Below, piece by piece: positions 1-7,313 of a DNA stretch of 35,343 bases (positions are counted from its first letter, which is position 1; each line of letters starts with the position of its first letter). This DNA comes from Mesobacillus zeae. Its GTDB lineage: Bacteria > Bacillota > Bacilli > Bacillales > Cytobacillaceae. The position numbers and the translations under genes are program-made. The stretch is from positions 1 through 35,343 of the forward strand of contig NZ_QWVT01000026.1 in NCBI RefSeq assembly GCF_003570705.1, written 5' to 3'. The notes under the pieces are model-generated. The model made no database searches, was not told the DNA's origin, and saw nothing but the letters and a program-made list of their open reading frames with translations.

Positions 1-88
1 CGGGGCCGATATCAACCATCTCCTGAGCTATATCAATCAACTCGGGGCGGATATCGACCATCTGTCTTGAGATATCAACCAACCCCAC
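1..88. repeat. 21-bp-period tandem array (42-bp dimer), cut by window edge
   Basis: The core ATATC recurs at 9, 30, 51 and 72, exactly 21 bp apart. Alternate units resemble each other more (1-42 against 43-84), so the higher-order unit is 42 bp. The minus strand has one frame that stays open from an ATG near 118 to the window edge and reads as a heptapeptide pattern, roughly (L/M)-(V/I)-D-I-x-x-(Q/E). The plus frame starting at base 2 is also heptad-like but ends at TGA 68-70 while the repeat continues. Either this is a dispersed intergenic repeat or the edge of a repetitive coding sequence; the window does not decide. Confidence 0.75.
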
Positions 89-142
89 AAGCTGCCAGCC
101 TTCAAACTGAACCAACATTAAAAATCAAAAGGAGTGATCTGC

Positions 143-574
143 ATGGTACCTCAGCGTGTGACATTAGTGACAATTGGGGCAGTCGATCTGCCGGCATTGC
201 GTGCTTTTTATCAAAGATTAGGGTGGAGCGAATCAGAAAAGAGTTCTGATAGCTATGCAGTATTTATGACAGCGGGGGTTATTCTATCTCTTTTTCCGCT
301 ATCGGATTTGGAAGAAGATTCCTGTGTTAAAATCAACCGATCTTTAGATACCTTCAATAAAATAGCATTAGCAATTAATGTGAATCGTCCGGAAGAAGTC
401 GATTCTGCAATTGATCATATTCGTAATAGCGGAGGAAAAATACTCCGCGAACCAAGCGATGCATTCTGGGGAGGACGGACTGCTTATTTCGCCGATGTCG
501 AGAATAACCTCTGGGAAGTGGCTTGGAACCCCGACTCAGTATTTGATGAGCGTGGAGCGATGCTGGATTTTTGA
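143..574 (+). CDS. VOC family (glyoxalase/bleomycin-resistance-like) protein
   Basis: A 143-residue protein of the vicinal-oxygen-chelate fold. The N-terminal beta strand TLVTIGAVDL, the helix LRAFYQRLGW, and the C-terminal TAYFADVENNLWEVAWNP match the usual beta-alpha-beta-beta-beta layout. The ending FxDVENNLWEV carries the usual C-terminal metal-ligand Glu position, but the first strand lacks the usual His, so metal binding and activity are unclear. I chose ATG 143 rather than the in-frame GTG 134 because AAAGGAG at 128-134 sits eight bases upstream of it. It stands alone between the repeat array and a broken DedA gene. The substrate cannot be inferred. Confidence 0.85.
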   Translation: MVPQRVTLVTIGAVDLPALRAFYQRLGWSESEKSSDSYAVFMTAGVILSLFPLSDLEEDSCVKINRSLDTFNKIALAINVNRPEEVDSAIDHIRNSGGKILREPSDAFWGGRTAYFADVENNLWEVAWNPDSVFDERGAMLDF

Positions 575-764
575 GATCTTCCTATTAGCACTCAATGTGT
601 CATGGAAGCATTATTCTTCGTTTAATCAAATGAAGAAGTACGACCTTTTCAATTTTAGTTAATTGGTATAACTATGGTTTATAACATGAGGTTTTTTGCT
701 TTTTGTAGGATCTGCCACAATGTAATGATAGGATAGACCATAAAATTGGAAAGTGGAGAATATC

Positions 765-1125
765 ATGGAATCCTGGATTCAAGGTTTAGTAGAACAGTAT
801 GGATATTGGGGAATTTTAATATTAGTTGCCCTTGAAAATGTCTTTCCGCCAATTCCTTCAGAAGTCATTCTTACTTTTGGCGGATATATGACAACCCAAA
901 CGGATATAAGTGTTACAGGAGTTTTTTATTTCAGCGACAATAGGTTCTGTTTTAGGAGCAGCTATTTTATATGGACTCGGTTTTTTATTAGACGTAAAAA
1001 GACTGGAAAAGATTATTGGCCGCTATGGGCATATTTTTCGTTTAACAAAAGAGGATTTATATCGCGCAGATGCGTAGTTTGATAAACATGGTGTGTGGAC
1101 AGTATTGTTTTGCTGCTGGTTTTAA
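765..1125 (+). pseudogene. Broken DedA family membrane protein
   Basis: The N-terminus (MESWIQGLVEQYGYWGIL, then LENVFPPIPSEVIL) is typical of DedA/SNARE-associated membrane transporters, which act in lipid scrambling and membrane homeostasis. ATG 765 follows GTGGAGA. The frame breaks in a run of six T at 922-927: removing one T restores ISATIGSVLGAAILYG, then RYGHIFRLTKEDLYRADA. A TAG at 1075-1077 then replaces the expected Trp before FDKHGVWTV, and similarity ends near 1122, so the last membrane segments are missing. A frameshift, a nonsense codon and a lost 3' end together argue for true decay and not one sequencing error. Confidence 0.85.
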
Positions 1126-1400
1126 ATAAAGTTTGATTCAAAATATCGAATGAAGCTGCATTTTACGGCAAATTAAAAGAATCCATTTTGAAAAAAGATT
1201 GATCAAAATGAAATAATTACATTTAGTGAAGTATGAGATTTTTATAAAATAGTTTGATCATTTCAATGAGCCGTATTCCACAAACGCCTCTGTCACGAAC
1301 AAAGAATTAAAACCACAGTTTTCTAATTGCTCTCGTAAAAAAACTTCCGCGTTTTTGGAACGGATGATGCTATTAATTTCATCAGCTATACAGAAGGAAC
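1126..1400. other. Gene-free, degraded stretch
   Basis: This follows the lost 3' end of the DedA gene. Short open fragments occur on the plus strand, including one ending at 1404 with TAA, but none has a start, ribosome site or recognisable family. It is best read as decayed coding DNA of unknown origin. Confidence 0.4.
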
Positions 1401-1739
1401 TTAATTATTGTGGTTTTTTACTCCCCACTCACATAACTGTTCCAAAACAGGTAATAGAGTTTCTGCTTTATGTGTGAGACTGTACTCAACTTTAGGGGGA
1501 ATTTGAGGATACTCTTTCCGTCTAACCATCCCATCTGCTTCCAATTCTTTAAGTTGTGAACTCAATGTTTTAAAGGTAATAGCTCCTATTTTTCTTTTTA
1601 ACTCATTAAAGCGAACTGGTTGGTTTTCTGCCAGGAGGTAAATAATAAGCATTTTCCATTTACCACCAATCACTGACAATGTATAACCAAAAGGTGTTTC
1701 TTGAATATTACCCTTTTCTTTATAGTCAGCCATACTCAT
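1401..1739 (-). CDS. HxlR family winged-helix regulator
   Basis: A 112-residue DNA-binding regulator of the HxlR type (a MarR-like winged helix, usually a dimer). It has the family hallmark GYTLSVIGGKWKMLIIYLL near the N-terminus, then RFNELKRKIGAITFKTLSSQLKELEADGMV covering the recognition helix, and the wing YPQIPPKVEYSLT. The longer frame to 1805 adds 22 residues that do not look like the family. ATG 1739 is preferred because AAAGGAT lies about ten bases upstream. It is divergent from the RidA-like gene at 1845, with a palindromic operator candidate between them, so control of both genes is likely. The Cys residue often used by redox-sensing members (YodB, HypR) is absent near the N-terminus; the only Cys is near the C-terminus. 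Confidence 0.92.
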   Translation of the reverse strand: MSMADYKEKGNIQETPFGYTLSVIGGKWKMLIIYLLAENQPVRFNELKRKIGAITFKTLSSQLKELEADGMVRRKEYPQIPPKVEYSLTHKAETLLPVLEQLCEWGVKNHNN

Positions 1740-1759
1740 ATTTACACTATCCTTTCTGG

Positions 1760-1786
1760 TAGTACCTATCAAAAAAGTGCGTACTA
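1760..1786. promoter_or_regulatory. Candidate HxlR operator between divergent genes
   Basis: An imperfect palindrome with perfect ends: TAGTAC at 1760-1765 and GTACTA at 1781-1786, with an A-rich centre. This is the size and TAGTAC-like half-site seen in YodB/HxlR-type operators. It lies in the 5' leader of the minus-strand regulator gene and upstream of a TATACT (-10 candidate, 1808-1813) for the plus-strand gene, so one site could repress both. Assignment is inference. Confidence 0.55.
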
Positions 1787-1844
1787 TTTTTTTGTTTGCG
1801 TTCATTTTATACTGACATTACTTTGAAGTAAAGGAGAGAAAAAA

Positions 1845-2228
1845 ATGACTAATGTTAAAACCTACGATCACGGTCTTTGGGATCACGGTATTACCCAAGG
1901 TTACAGCGTCAACGGCACTATCTACATTTCGGGGCAATTTTCCCACGATATGGAGGGTGCATTCATTGGCGAGGGCGATATCGAAGCACAGACCCGACAG
2001 ACACTTGAAAATCTCGATCGTGTACTGGAGGGATTTGGTGTCACGAAGTCCAACCTCGCTTATATGGAGATTTATCTAACAAATGCGCAAGAGCATTTCG
2101 AGCCAGTCCTCCGGCTGTTCAAGGAATATGTGGGACAACATCGGCCGGCAGGCAGCCTTATCGGCGTGACTTACTTGGCGTCCCCAGAGCAACTAATCGA
2201 AATCAGCGCCGTTGCACACACCGACTAA
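1845..2228 (+). CDS. RidA/YjgF-YER057c-UK114 family protein, catalytic Arg replaced
   Basis: A 127-residue Rid-superfamily protein. The family features are visible: SVNGTIYISGQ, the middle QTRQTLENLDRVLEGFG, YLTN, and the C-terminal IEISAVA. RidA hydrolyses reactive enamines/imines from PLP enzymes with an Arg in a P-A-R-S motif (Arg105 in E. coli). Here the motif reads P-A-G-S (Gly at residue 103), so imine deaminase activity of the RidA type is unlikely; the Glu equivalent to E120 is kept (Glu119). It thus resembles the Arg-less Rid subgroups of less defined function. AAAGGAG is placed well before ATG 1845. The gene is visibly richer in G+C than the HxlR gene beside it, which hints at separate origin. 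Confidence 0.9.
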   Translation: MTNVKTYDHGLWDHGITQGYSVNGTIYISGQFSHDMEGAFIGEGDIEAQTRQTLENLDRVLEGFGVTKSNLAYMEIYLTNAQEHFEPVLRLFKEYVGQHRPAGSLIGVTYLASPEQLIEISAVAHTD

Positions 2229-2336
2229 GTAAACTACATTTTAAAATCAAAGTAATCATGTCAAGCTCAATTCTTTAGTTGATTATTGAAGTAAGCAGGG
2301 AAAATTAAAAAGGGGAATCAACTTGATTGAACTGAC

Positions 2337-2394
2337 CCCCGAATAGTGGACACTTTTAGAAAAAGTGGGCCTATTCGGGGTTTTTGTGTTTTTT
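2337..2394 (+). terminator. Strong hairpin and T-tract; also resembles an IS3-type end
   Basis: CCCCGAATAG (2337-2346) pairs with CTATTCGGGG (2371-2380), with CACTTTT/AAAAGTG pairing inside, followed by a T-rich tract at 2381-2394. It is a good intrinsic terminator for the RidA-like gene. The left arm with preceding bases (TGAACTGACCCCCGAATAGT, then GGACAC) also looks like the terminal repeats of IS3-family (IS150-group) elements, which fits the truncated gene that follows. The IS link is inference from memory of that end type. Confidence 0.7.
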
Positions 2395-2419
2395 AAAAGG
2401 CTAAATCCTGCTTCTAACG

Positions 2420-2614
2420 AATTTTCTGCTGTGTGTTTTGGATATACCTGAAAACAGTGCAGTCATTTCATTTGGCGTTCTATTATCAGGACAAGGGCAA
2501 GTTTGGATTGATGAACTTAAATTTGAGGAAGTCGATCAAGATATACCAACAACCCATATGGAATTTACTGCGGAACTCCTGGATGAACCAACCAATTTAT
2601 CCTTTGAAGAGTAA
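2420..2614 (+). pseudogene. 3' remnant of a gene (C-terminal about 60 residues only)
   Basis: The frame through 2441-2611 reads VLDIPENSAVISFGVLLSG, then QGQVWIDELKFEEVD, and ends LSFEE at TAA 2612. No start codon or upstream coding sequence exists; the frame begins just after the IS-like hairpin. From memory this resembles the C-terminal, jelly-roll-like part of a Bacillus protein group in which the phrase FGxLLSGxGQVWxDxxxFE recurs, often behind a helix-turn-helix domain. I cannot name the family securely. The 94-residue frame at 2433-2717 on the same strand is a shadow of this remnant. Confidence 0.6.
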
Positions 2615-2624
2615 GGAAATACGA

Positions 2625-2653
2625 AAGAACCCTTTCTCGGTAAAAGGGTTCTT
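2625..2653 (+). terminator. Hairpin after the gene remnant
   Basis: AAGAACCCTTT (2625-2635) pairs perfectly with AAAGGGTTCTT (2643-2653) around a seven-base loop, eleven bases after the remnant's stop codon. The tail has only scattered T residues, so it may be a weak terminator retained from the lost gene. Confidence 0.5.
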
Positions 2654-2776
2654 CTCTGCGTTATATACCGTTTTTCTGCAATTCCCTCATTCTCTATATC
2701 CCCGGACCGAAAGATAAGAATATATAACTTGTATTCTATAAAGATCCGCATTTATCCTTTCTTAGTATTCCAATCA

Positions 2777-2793
2777 TTAACAATCGATTTACA
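2777..2793 (+). promoter_or_regulatory. Pho-box-like direct repeat (PhoP site candidate)
   Basis: TTAACA (2777-2782), five bases, TTTACA (2788-2793). This is an exact match to the Bacillus PhoP consensus TT(A/T/C)ACA-N5-TT(A/T/C)ACA on the coding strand. It lies about 125 bp before a Tat-exported phosphoesterase, with TATTAA at 2830-2835 as possible -10. PhoP control is inferred; short A+T-rich matches can arise by chance. Confidence 0.5.
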
Positions 2794-2918
2794 AAAAATA
2801 AATAGGTACTTAAAAACAACTTGTTACTCTATTAATAGACATAGAGTGTTACCTAAACTTCGTTCGGACGATGAAAAGATAGTTTTCCAAAAACATTTGA
2901 AAAGGAAGTGAAGTAGCA

Positions 2919-4670
2919 ATGGTGCGGAATGATCGGTCAAAACAAGAAACGGAGATTTTTAATGGGGATATTTTAAAGAAAGAAATGGACCGCCGTTCTT
3001 TTTTACAAAGGACAGGCGTGGTCGCCGGCGCTTCAATCGGATTGACCCTGGCAAGCTCGCTGAATATTCTATCAGTGAGCGCTGCATCCAGCTCTTCTAT
3101 AATGACATCAAAAGGGACGAAACCAGATATGGTTTTTCCTGTTATCAGTGATGTCCACATTCATTCTGAAAATAACAAGACACTGGAGAAGTTCATTGCA
3201 ACTTTAGAACAATTAAATGAAGTGGCCCCAAAGCAGGATGCTTTTCTGGTTGTGGGCGATTTAACGGATTACGGCATTACGGCGGAATACGAGAAGTTTA
3301 TGGCTGCATATCGTGAAAAAAGGCAGCCGCAGGCGGTTTCCATGTTTGCGATTGGAAATCACGATTACTGGAACGGGCTGTCTGTAGCTAATGCTCAAAA
3401 GCGCTTCCTGGAGAAAACCGGTATAGAATCAATCTACTACCATAAGGTGATCAAAGGGTACCATTTTATTGTCCTAGGCACTGAAGATGGCAGGACAGAG
3501 GGGACATTTTCTGTTGAACAGATTAACTGGCTGAGTGAACAATTAAAAATAGCAAACGCTGATGATTGGAAAAAGCCGATTTTTGTTTTTCATCATCAGC
3601 CGATTAAAGGCACGATTTATGGAAGTGAATGGGGCTTCTCAAAGAATAGAGACCTTTTTTACGATACTTTAAAGGAATATCCGCAGGTTATTTCCTTTTC
3701 TGGACACACCCACTACCCATTGGATGATCCGAGAATCATACACCAGAAGGATTTCACTTCAATCGGAACTTCCACAGGTGCCTATTTATGGCTGGACTCC
3801 GGCAGAATACAAGGAGAAGTGCCTGAAGGTGCCGATGTACTGAATCAAGCTCTCGTTGTAGAGGTTTATCAAAACAAAGTGATGATCAAGCGCCGTGATA
3901 TCCATCATAATGATTGGACAGGAGAACCTTTTGAAATAAGCTTTCCAGCTAATAAGCAAAATTTCAAATATACAGAAGGCAGAGATAACAAGGCTCCGTT
4001 TTTTACAAAAGATGCGATGATATCCATTGATCATGAAAAGACAACAGCAACTGGCCTAGCCATTATGTTTGCTCAGGCTAAAGATGACCTCCTTGTCCAC
4101 GACTATAAAGTAGTGGCGCGGAAAGCAGATAATGGGGAAATAGCAAAAGAGTTCCTCGCCTTCTCGGAATTCTACAAAGATCCTGTACCAAATCCACTAA
4201 CCTTGCCAATCGAAGGATTACAGCGCAATACGACTTATGAAATTGAAGTGCATGCACTTGATGCTTATGGGAACGTGAGCAAAAATTCGTTAAAAACATT
4301 GGGAAAAACGATAGATGGAGAAGTGAAAGAGATCACCATTTCCTTATCCAAAAATGTAGTAAACGGAGCAGGTGATACGGTAGAAGTGAATGTGGAAAAT
4401 GCCAGAAACCCGAAAAGCGATTGGATCGGTCTGTACGAAGTAAGTGAAAATCCGGGAGATGTTCCTTCTATATGGTGGATGTACACGCAAGTGAAAGATG
4501 GAACATGCAAATTCATTTATAATCCCAAAGACAATAAGTACCCGGCCCGATATAATGAAGGAGCCACTTATAAGTTCGTTTATTTTTATGGTAGCGGATA
4601 TGAGGCGGTAGCTTCTGCAACATTTACAGTAACCGCTGTTGGAAGCAAAAAAGAGCTTCTTCCTAAATGA
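2919..4670 (+). CDS. Tat-exported calcineurin-like metallophosphoesterase
   Basis: 583 residues. The twin-arginine motif DRRSFLQ (from residue 24) precedes a hydrophobic stretch and A-A-S near residue 55, so it should be exported folded. The metallophosphoesterase core shows DxHxH (78-82), GDLTD (113-117), GNHD (146-149), FHHQP (224-228) and GHTH (262-265), all metal-ligand motifs present. From about residue 355 there are further beta-rich domains: a fibronectin-like or DUF4073-like segment (THE RNTTYEIEVHALDAYGN region) and a final domain with SDWIGLYE and YFYGSGYE, which suggests substrate or surface binding. ATG 2919 follows AAGGAAG; ATG 2985 (MDRRSF) is a possible shorter start. A Pho-box-like site lies upstream. 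Substrate unknown: phosphodiester or phosphomonoester. Confidence 0.92.
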   Translation: MVRNDRSKQETEIFNGDILKKEMDRRSFLQRTGVVAGASIGLTLASSLNILSVSAASSSSIMTSKGTKPDMVFPVISDVHIHSENNKTLEKFIATLEQLNEVAPKQDAFLVVGDLTDYGITAEYEKFMAAYREKRQPQAVSMFAIGNHDYWNGLSVANAQKRFLEKTGIESIYYHKVIKGYHFIVLGTEDGRTEGTFSVEQINWLSEQLKIANADDWKKPIFVFHHQPIKGTIYGSEWGFSKNRDLFYDTLKEYPQVISFSGHTHYPLDDPRIIHQKDFTSIGTSTGAYLWLDSGRIQGEVPEGADVLNQALVVEVYQNKVMIKRRDIHHNDWTGEPFEISFPANKQNFKYTEGRDNKAPFFTKDAMISIDHEKTTATGLAIMFAQAKDDLLVHDYKVVARKADNGEIAKEFLAFSEFYKDPVPNPLTLPIEGLQRNTTYEIEVHALDAYGNVSKNSLKTLGKTIDGEVKEITISLSKNVVNGAGDTVEVNVENARNPKSDWIGLYEVSENPGDVPSIWWMYTQVKDGTCKFIYNPKDNKYPARYNEGATYKFVYFYGSGYEAVASATFTVTAVGSKKELLPK

Positions 4671-4683
4671 CTAGGTGCTCTTT
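4650..4683 (+). terminator. Hairpin overlapping the end of the phosphoesterase gene
   Basis: AAAGAGC (4650-4656) pairs with GCTCTTT (4677-4683), with CCTA/TAGG pairing further in. The left arm is inside the last codons. Only three T follow in the right arm, so it is a weak intrinsic terminator at best. Confidence 0.4.
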
Positions 4684-4753
4684 AACAGACCACAGTAGTA
4701 GAGTTGGTACAGCACTTGGATTCCACGACCGATCTCTCACTTAAAAAAATAAA

Positions 4754-4782
4754 TTGACAATCTTTCTGTTTGGTTGTAATCT
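4754..4782 (+). promoter_or_regulatory. Sigma-A promoter of the met operon
   Basis: TTGACA at 4754-4759, 17 bp spacer, TAATCT at 4777-4782. Transcription would start near 4789, about 20 bp before the SAM riboswitch aptamer. Confidence 0.85.
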
Positions 4783-4808
4783 TAGGGAAATTTAATATTT
4801 CGAATATT

Positions 4809-4974
4809 CTTATCCAGAGAGGCAGAGGGTCCTGGCCCGATGAAGCTTCAGCAACCTTCAACGATTTCGTTGAAAAGGTGCTAATTCCAGCAAGTTCTTA
4901 AACTTGGCAGATAAGGAGAAAGGCTATCTTGGTATACAAAGTCTTCTTCTTACAGAAGGCTTTTTTTGTTTTTT
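4809..4974 (+). promoter_or_regulatory. SAM-I (S-box) riboswitch with terminator/antiterminator
   Basis: The aptamer spans 4809-4915. Its P1 helix is CTTATC (4809-4814) with GATAAG (4910-4915). Inside are the conserved AGAGAGGCAGAGGG kink-turn region, GATGAAGCTTCAGCAACC, a TTCAACG/CGTTGAA stem and GGTGCTAATTCCAGC. The terminator is AAGTCTTCT (4939-4947) with AGAAGGCTT (4954-4962) and a T-tract to 4974. An antiterminator can form between TAAGGAGAA (4912-4920, the 3' strand of P1) and TTCTTCTTA (4944-4952, the left terminator arm). SAM binding stabilises P1 and so favours termination; low SAM permits read-through into metI. Confidence 0.97.
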
Positions 4975-5019
4975 AAAAGGACGTAAGAGAAGGAATCCAG
5001 ACAATCAGGAGTGGTCGCT

Positions 5020-6132
5020 ATGGCAAAAATTGATACAAGGCTTGCGCAGATTGGGAATCGCAGCGAACGGGCAACAGGGGCAGTGAGTCCGCCTATTTAC
5101 TTAACAACCGCATACCGCCATGAGGGAATTGGGCAATCGAGCGGCTATGATTATGTCCGGACGGGTAATCCGACCCGGGAAATTCTTGAGGCGGCGATTG
5201 CTGAACTGGAGGAAGGGGACCGGGGGTTTGCCTGCAGTTCAGGCATGGCAGCGATCTGGACAGTGCTCTCTCTATTCCAGTATGGCGACGAATGGATCGT
5301 TTCAAAGGATTTATATGGCGGTACTTACCGACTTCTGCAACAGGGGTTCAAAAAATGGGGACTGAATAGTGTCTATGCGGACATGGCAAATGTAAAAGAG
5401 GTTGCTGCCTCCATCACACCGAGAACAAAAGCGCTTTTCGTCGAGACGCCGACGAACCCGCTGATGGAACAGGCTGATATTTCGGCCATCGCGGAAATTG
5501 CCAGAGCGAACGGCCTCCTGTTGATTGTCGACAATACGTTTTACACACCTTTGCTGCAGAAGCCGATCACATTGGGTGCCGATATTGTCCTCCACAGTGC
5601 GACCAAATATCTGGGCGGCCATAATGATGTGCTTGCGGGCTTGATTGTCGCAAAAGGACAGGAACTGTGCGATTCGCTTTTCCTCCACCATAATGGCGGC
5701 GGTGCTGTGCTGGGTCCCTTCGATTCTTGGCTTTTGATTCGCGGCATGAAGACCCTTTCATTAAGAATGGAGCGGCATGAGAAAAATGCCAGAGTCCTCG
5801 TTGATTACCTTGGAAAGCACGATGCTGTTACGAATGTCCTTTATCCGGGCCGCGGCGGAATGATTTCGTTCCGGGTAGAATCCTCTTCCATGGTCAATCC
5901 GTTTTTGCAGAGCTTGTCGACCATTACTTTTGCCGAAAGCCTTGGAGGTGTTGAAAGCTTCATCACATATCCTGCCACTCAGACGCATGCCGATATTCCA
6001 GTGGAAATCCGTGAACAAATTGGGGTTTGCAGCCGGCTGCTCCGCTTCTCTGTTGGCATTGAAGATGCGGAGGATTTGATCGAAGACCTAGAGAATGCAT
6101 TCAAGAAAGCCTCACAGGAGGTGGGCGCATGA
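5020..6132 (+). CDS. metI: Cystathionine gamma-synthase / O-acetylhomoserine thiolyase
   Basis: A 370-residue PLP enzyme of the Cys/Met-metabolism family. It joins acetylated homoserine to cysteine (giving cystathionine) or to sulfide (giving homocysteine). Seen in sequence: YVRTGNPTRE substrate-binding segment, SSGMAA near residue 75, DNTF near 172, and the PLP lysine in SATKYLGGH (Lys196). Length matches B. subtilis MetI. The start ATG 5020 has AGGAG at 5008-5012; the in-frame GTG 5011 lies inside that ribosome site. It is first in the operon, directly behind the SAM riboswitch, and overlaps metC by ATGA at 6129-6132. Confidence 0.96.
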   Translation: MAKIDTRLAQIGNRSERATGAVSPPIYLTTAYRHEGIGQSSGYDYVRTGNPTREILEAAIAELEEGDRGFACSSGMAAIWTVLSLFQYGDEWIVSKDLYGGTYRLLQQGFKKWGLNSVYADMANVKEVAASITPRTKALFVETPTNPLMEQADISAIAEIARANGLLLIVDNTFYTPLLQKPITLGADIVLHSATKYLGGHNDVLAGLIVAKGQELCDSLFLHHNGGGAVLGPFDSWLLIRGMKTLSLRMERHEKNARVLVDYLGKHDAVTNVLYPGRGGMISFRVESSSMVNPFLQSLSTITFAESLGGVESFITYPATQTHADIPVEIREQIGVCSRLLRFSVGIEDAEDLIEDLENAFKKASQEVGA

Positions 6133-7313
6133 GCGAAGGACTTTCATTTGATACGCTGCTGCTGCATAACAAACATAAATTTGATCCTGCCACCGGCGGA
6201 GTCAGCGTGCCAATCCAGCATGCCTCTACCTACCATCAGTTGTCCGCCGACAATTTTGGAAAATATGATTATAGCCGAAGCCTGAATCCCACGAGGGAAG
6301 CACTTGAAGAGATTATCGCAGAACTTGAGGGTGGTACAAGAGGGTTCGCTTTTTCCTCAGGGATGGCAGCCATTTCAACAGCCTTCCTCCTGCTCTCCCA
6401 AGGTGATCATATTGTCATTGCCGAGGATGTTTATGGCGGATCATTCCGTATGGTCACCCAAGTTCTCACCAGATTTGGGATACAACACACTTTTGTCGAT
6501 ATGACAGATATTGAGGCTGTTGAAAAAGCCATCCAGCATAATACAACATTGTTATACGTCGAAACACCATCAAACCCGCTGCTGAAGGTAACGGACATCA
6601 AGGCCGTCAGCTCGCTTGCGAAAAGGCATGGTGCCTACACATTTGTAGACAACACGTTCATGACGCCCTTCCTTCAGCGGCCTCTTGACCTTGGAGCGGA
6701 TTTGGTCCTTCACAGTGCCACAAAATTTCTATCAGGGCACAGTGATACAGTCGCCGGCCTTGCTGTAGTCAAGGATGAAGAGCTGGCGAACAGGCTGTAC
6801 TCTTTGCAAAACTCTTTTGGGGCAGTCCTTGGCGTACAGGATGCCTGGCTAGTGATGAGAGGCATAAAAACTCTATCTGTAAGAATGAAACAATCTCAAG
6901 AGAATGCGATGAAAGTCGCCAGCTTCCTCAAGGAGCATTCCTTTGTTAGAAAAGTGTATTACCCGGGCCTTGAGGAACATCCGCAACACGAGACGCATAA
7001 AAGTCAGGCAAGCGGCCCTGGCGCAGTCCTCTCGTTTGAGCTCCAAAGCGAAGAGCTCTTGAAGAAATTTATCCATTATACTCAGCTCCCGGTATTTGCA
7101 GTCAGTCTTGGCGCTGTTGAATCGATTCTTTCCTACCCTGCGAAGATGTCGCATGCGGCCATGTCTGAAACTGAACGGGCGAAACGCGGAATCAGTGACA
7201 GTCTGCTCCGGCTCTCTGTTGGCATTGAAGGTGCTGGTGACCTGATAAATGACTTCCGGCTTGCACTGGAATTAAGCAGAAATACGTCGAGAATAGAGGA
7301 GGATGTCCGATGA
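6129..7313 (+). CDS. metC: Cystathionine beta-lyase
   Basis: A 394-residue PLP enzyme, paralogous to MetI, that splits cystathionine to homocysteine, pyruvate and ammonia. The motifs are YSRSLNPTRE, SSGMAA, VDNTFMTPFLQRP, and the PLP lysine in SATKFLSGHSD (Lys199); the S-G-H-S-D form after the Lys is typical of MetC rather than MetI. The start overlaps the metI stop (ATGA) and GGAGGTGGGCGC lies just upstream, which indicates translational coupling. Together MetI and MetC carry out transsulfuration from cysteine to homocysteine. The gene ends in another ATGA overlap with yitJ. Confidence 0.96.
   Translation: MSEGLSFDTLLLHNKHKFDPATGGVSVPIQHASTYHQLSADNFGKYDYSRSLNPTREALEEIIAELEGGTRGFAFSSGMAAISTAFLLLSQGDHIVIAEDVYGGSFRMVTQVLTRFGIQHTFVDMTDIEAVEKAIQHNTTLLYVETPSNPLLKVTDIKAVSSLAKRHGAYTFVDNTFMTPFLQRPLDLGADLVLHSATKFLSGHSDTVAGLAVVKDEELANRLYSLQNSFGAVLGVQDAWLVMRGIKTLSVRMKQSQENAMKVASFLKEHSFVRKVYYPGLEEHPQHETHKSQASGPGAVLSFELQSEELLKKFIHYTQLPVFAVSLGAVESILSYPAKMSHAAMSETERAKRGISDSLLRLSVGIEGAGDLINDFRLALELSRNTSRIEEDVR

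Larger units (their letters stand above)
2615..2918. other. Intergenic region before the metallophosphoesterase
   Basis: About 300 bp without a supported gene. It holds the hairpin at 2625-2653, the Pho-box-like direct repeat at 2777-2793, and a weak -10 candidate TATTAA at 2830-2835. I see no coding signal on either strand. Confidence 0.5.

Noticed and set aside
1-84. CRISPR array
   Set aside because: The 21-bp units follow each other without unique spacers and are degenerate, so this is a tandem repeat.
2433-2717. 94-codon plus-strand frame
   Set aside because: The neighbouring frame gives a recognisable C-terminal remnant (FGVLLSG, VWIDELKFEE); this one is its shadow.
5011-5019. GTG 5011 as metI start
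   Set aside because: It overlaps the AGGAG ribosome site; ATG 5020 is correctly spaced from it.
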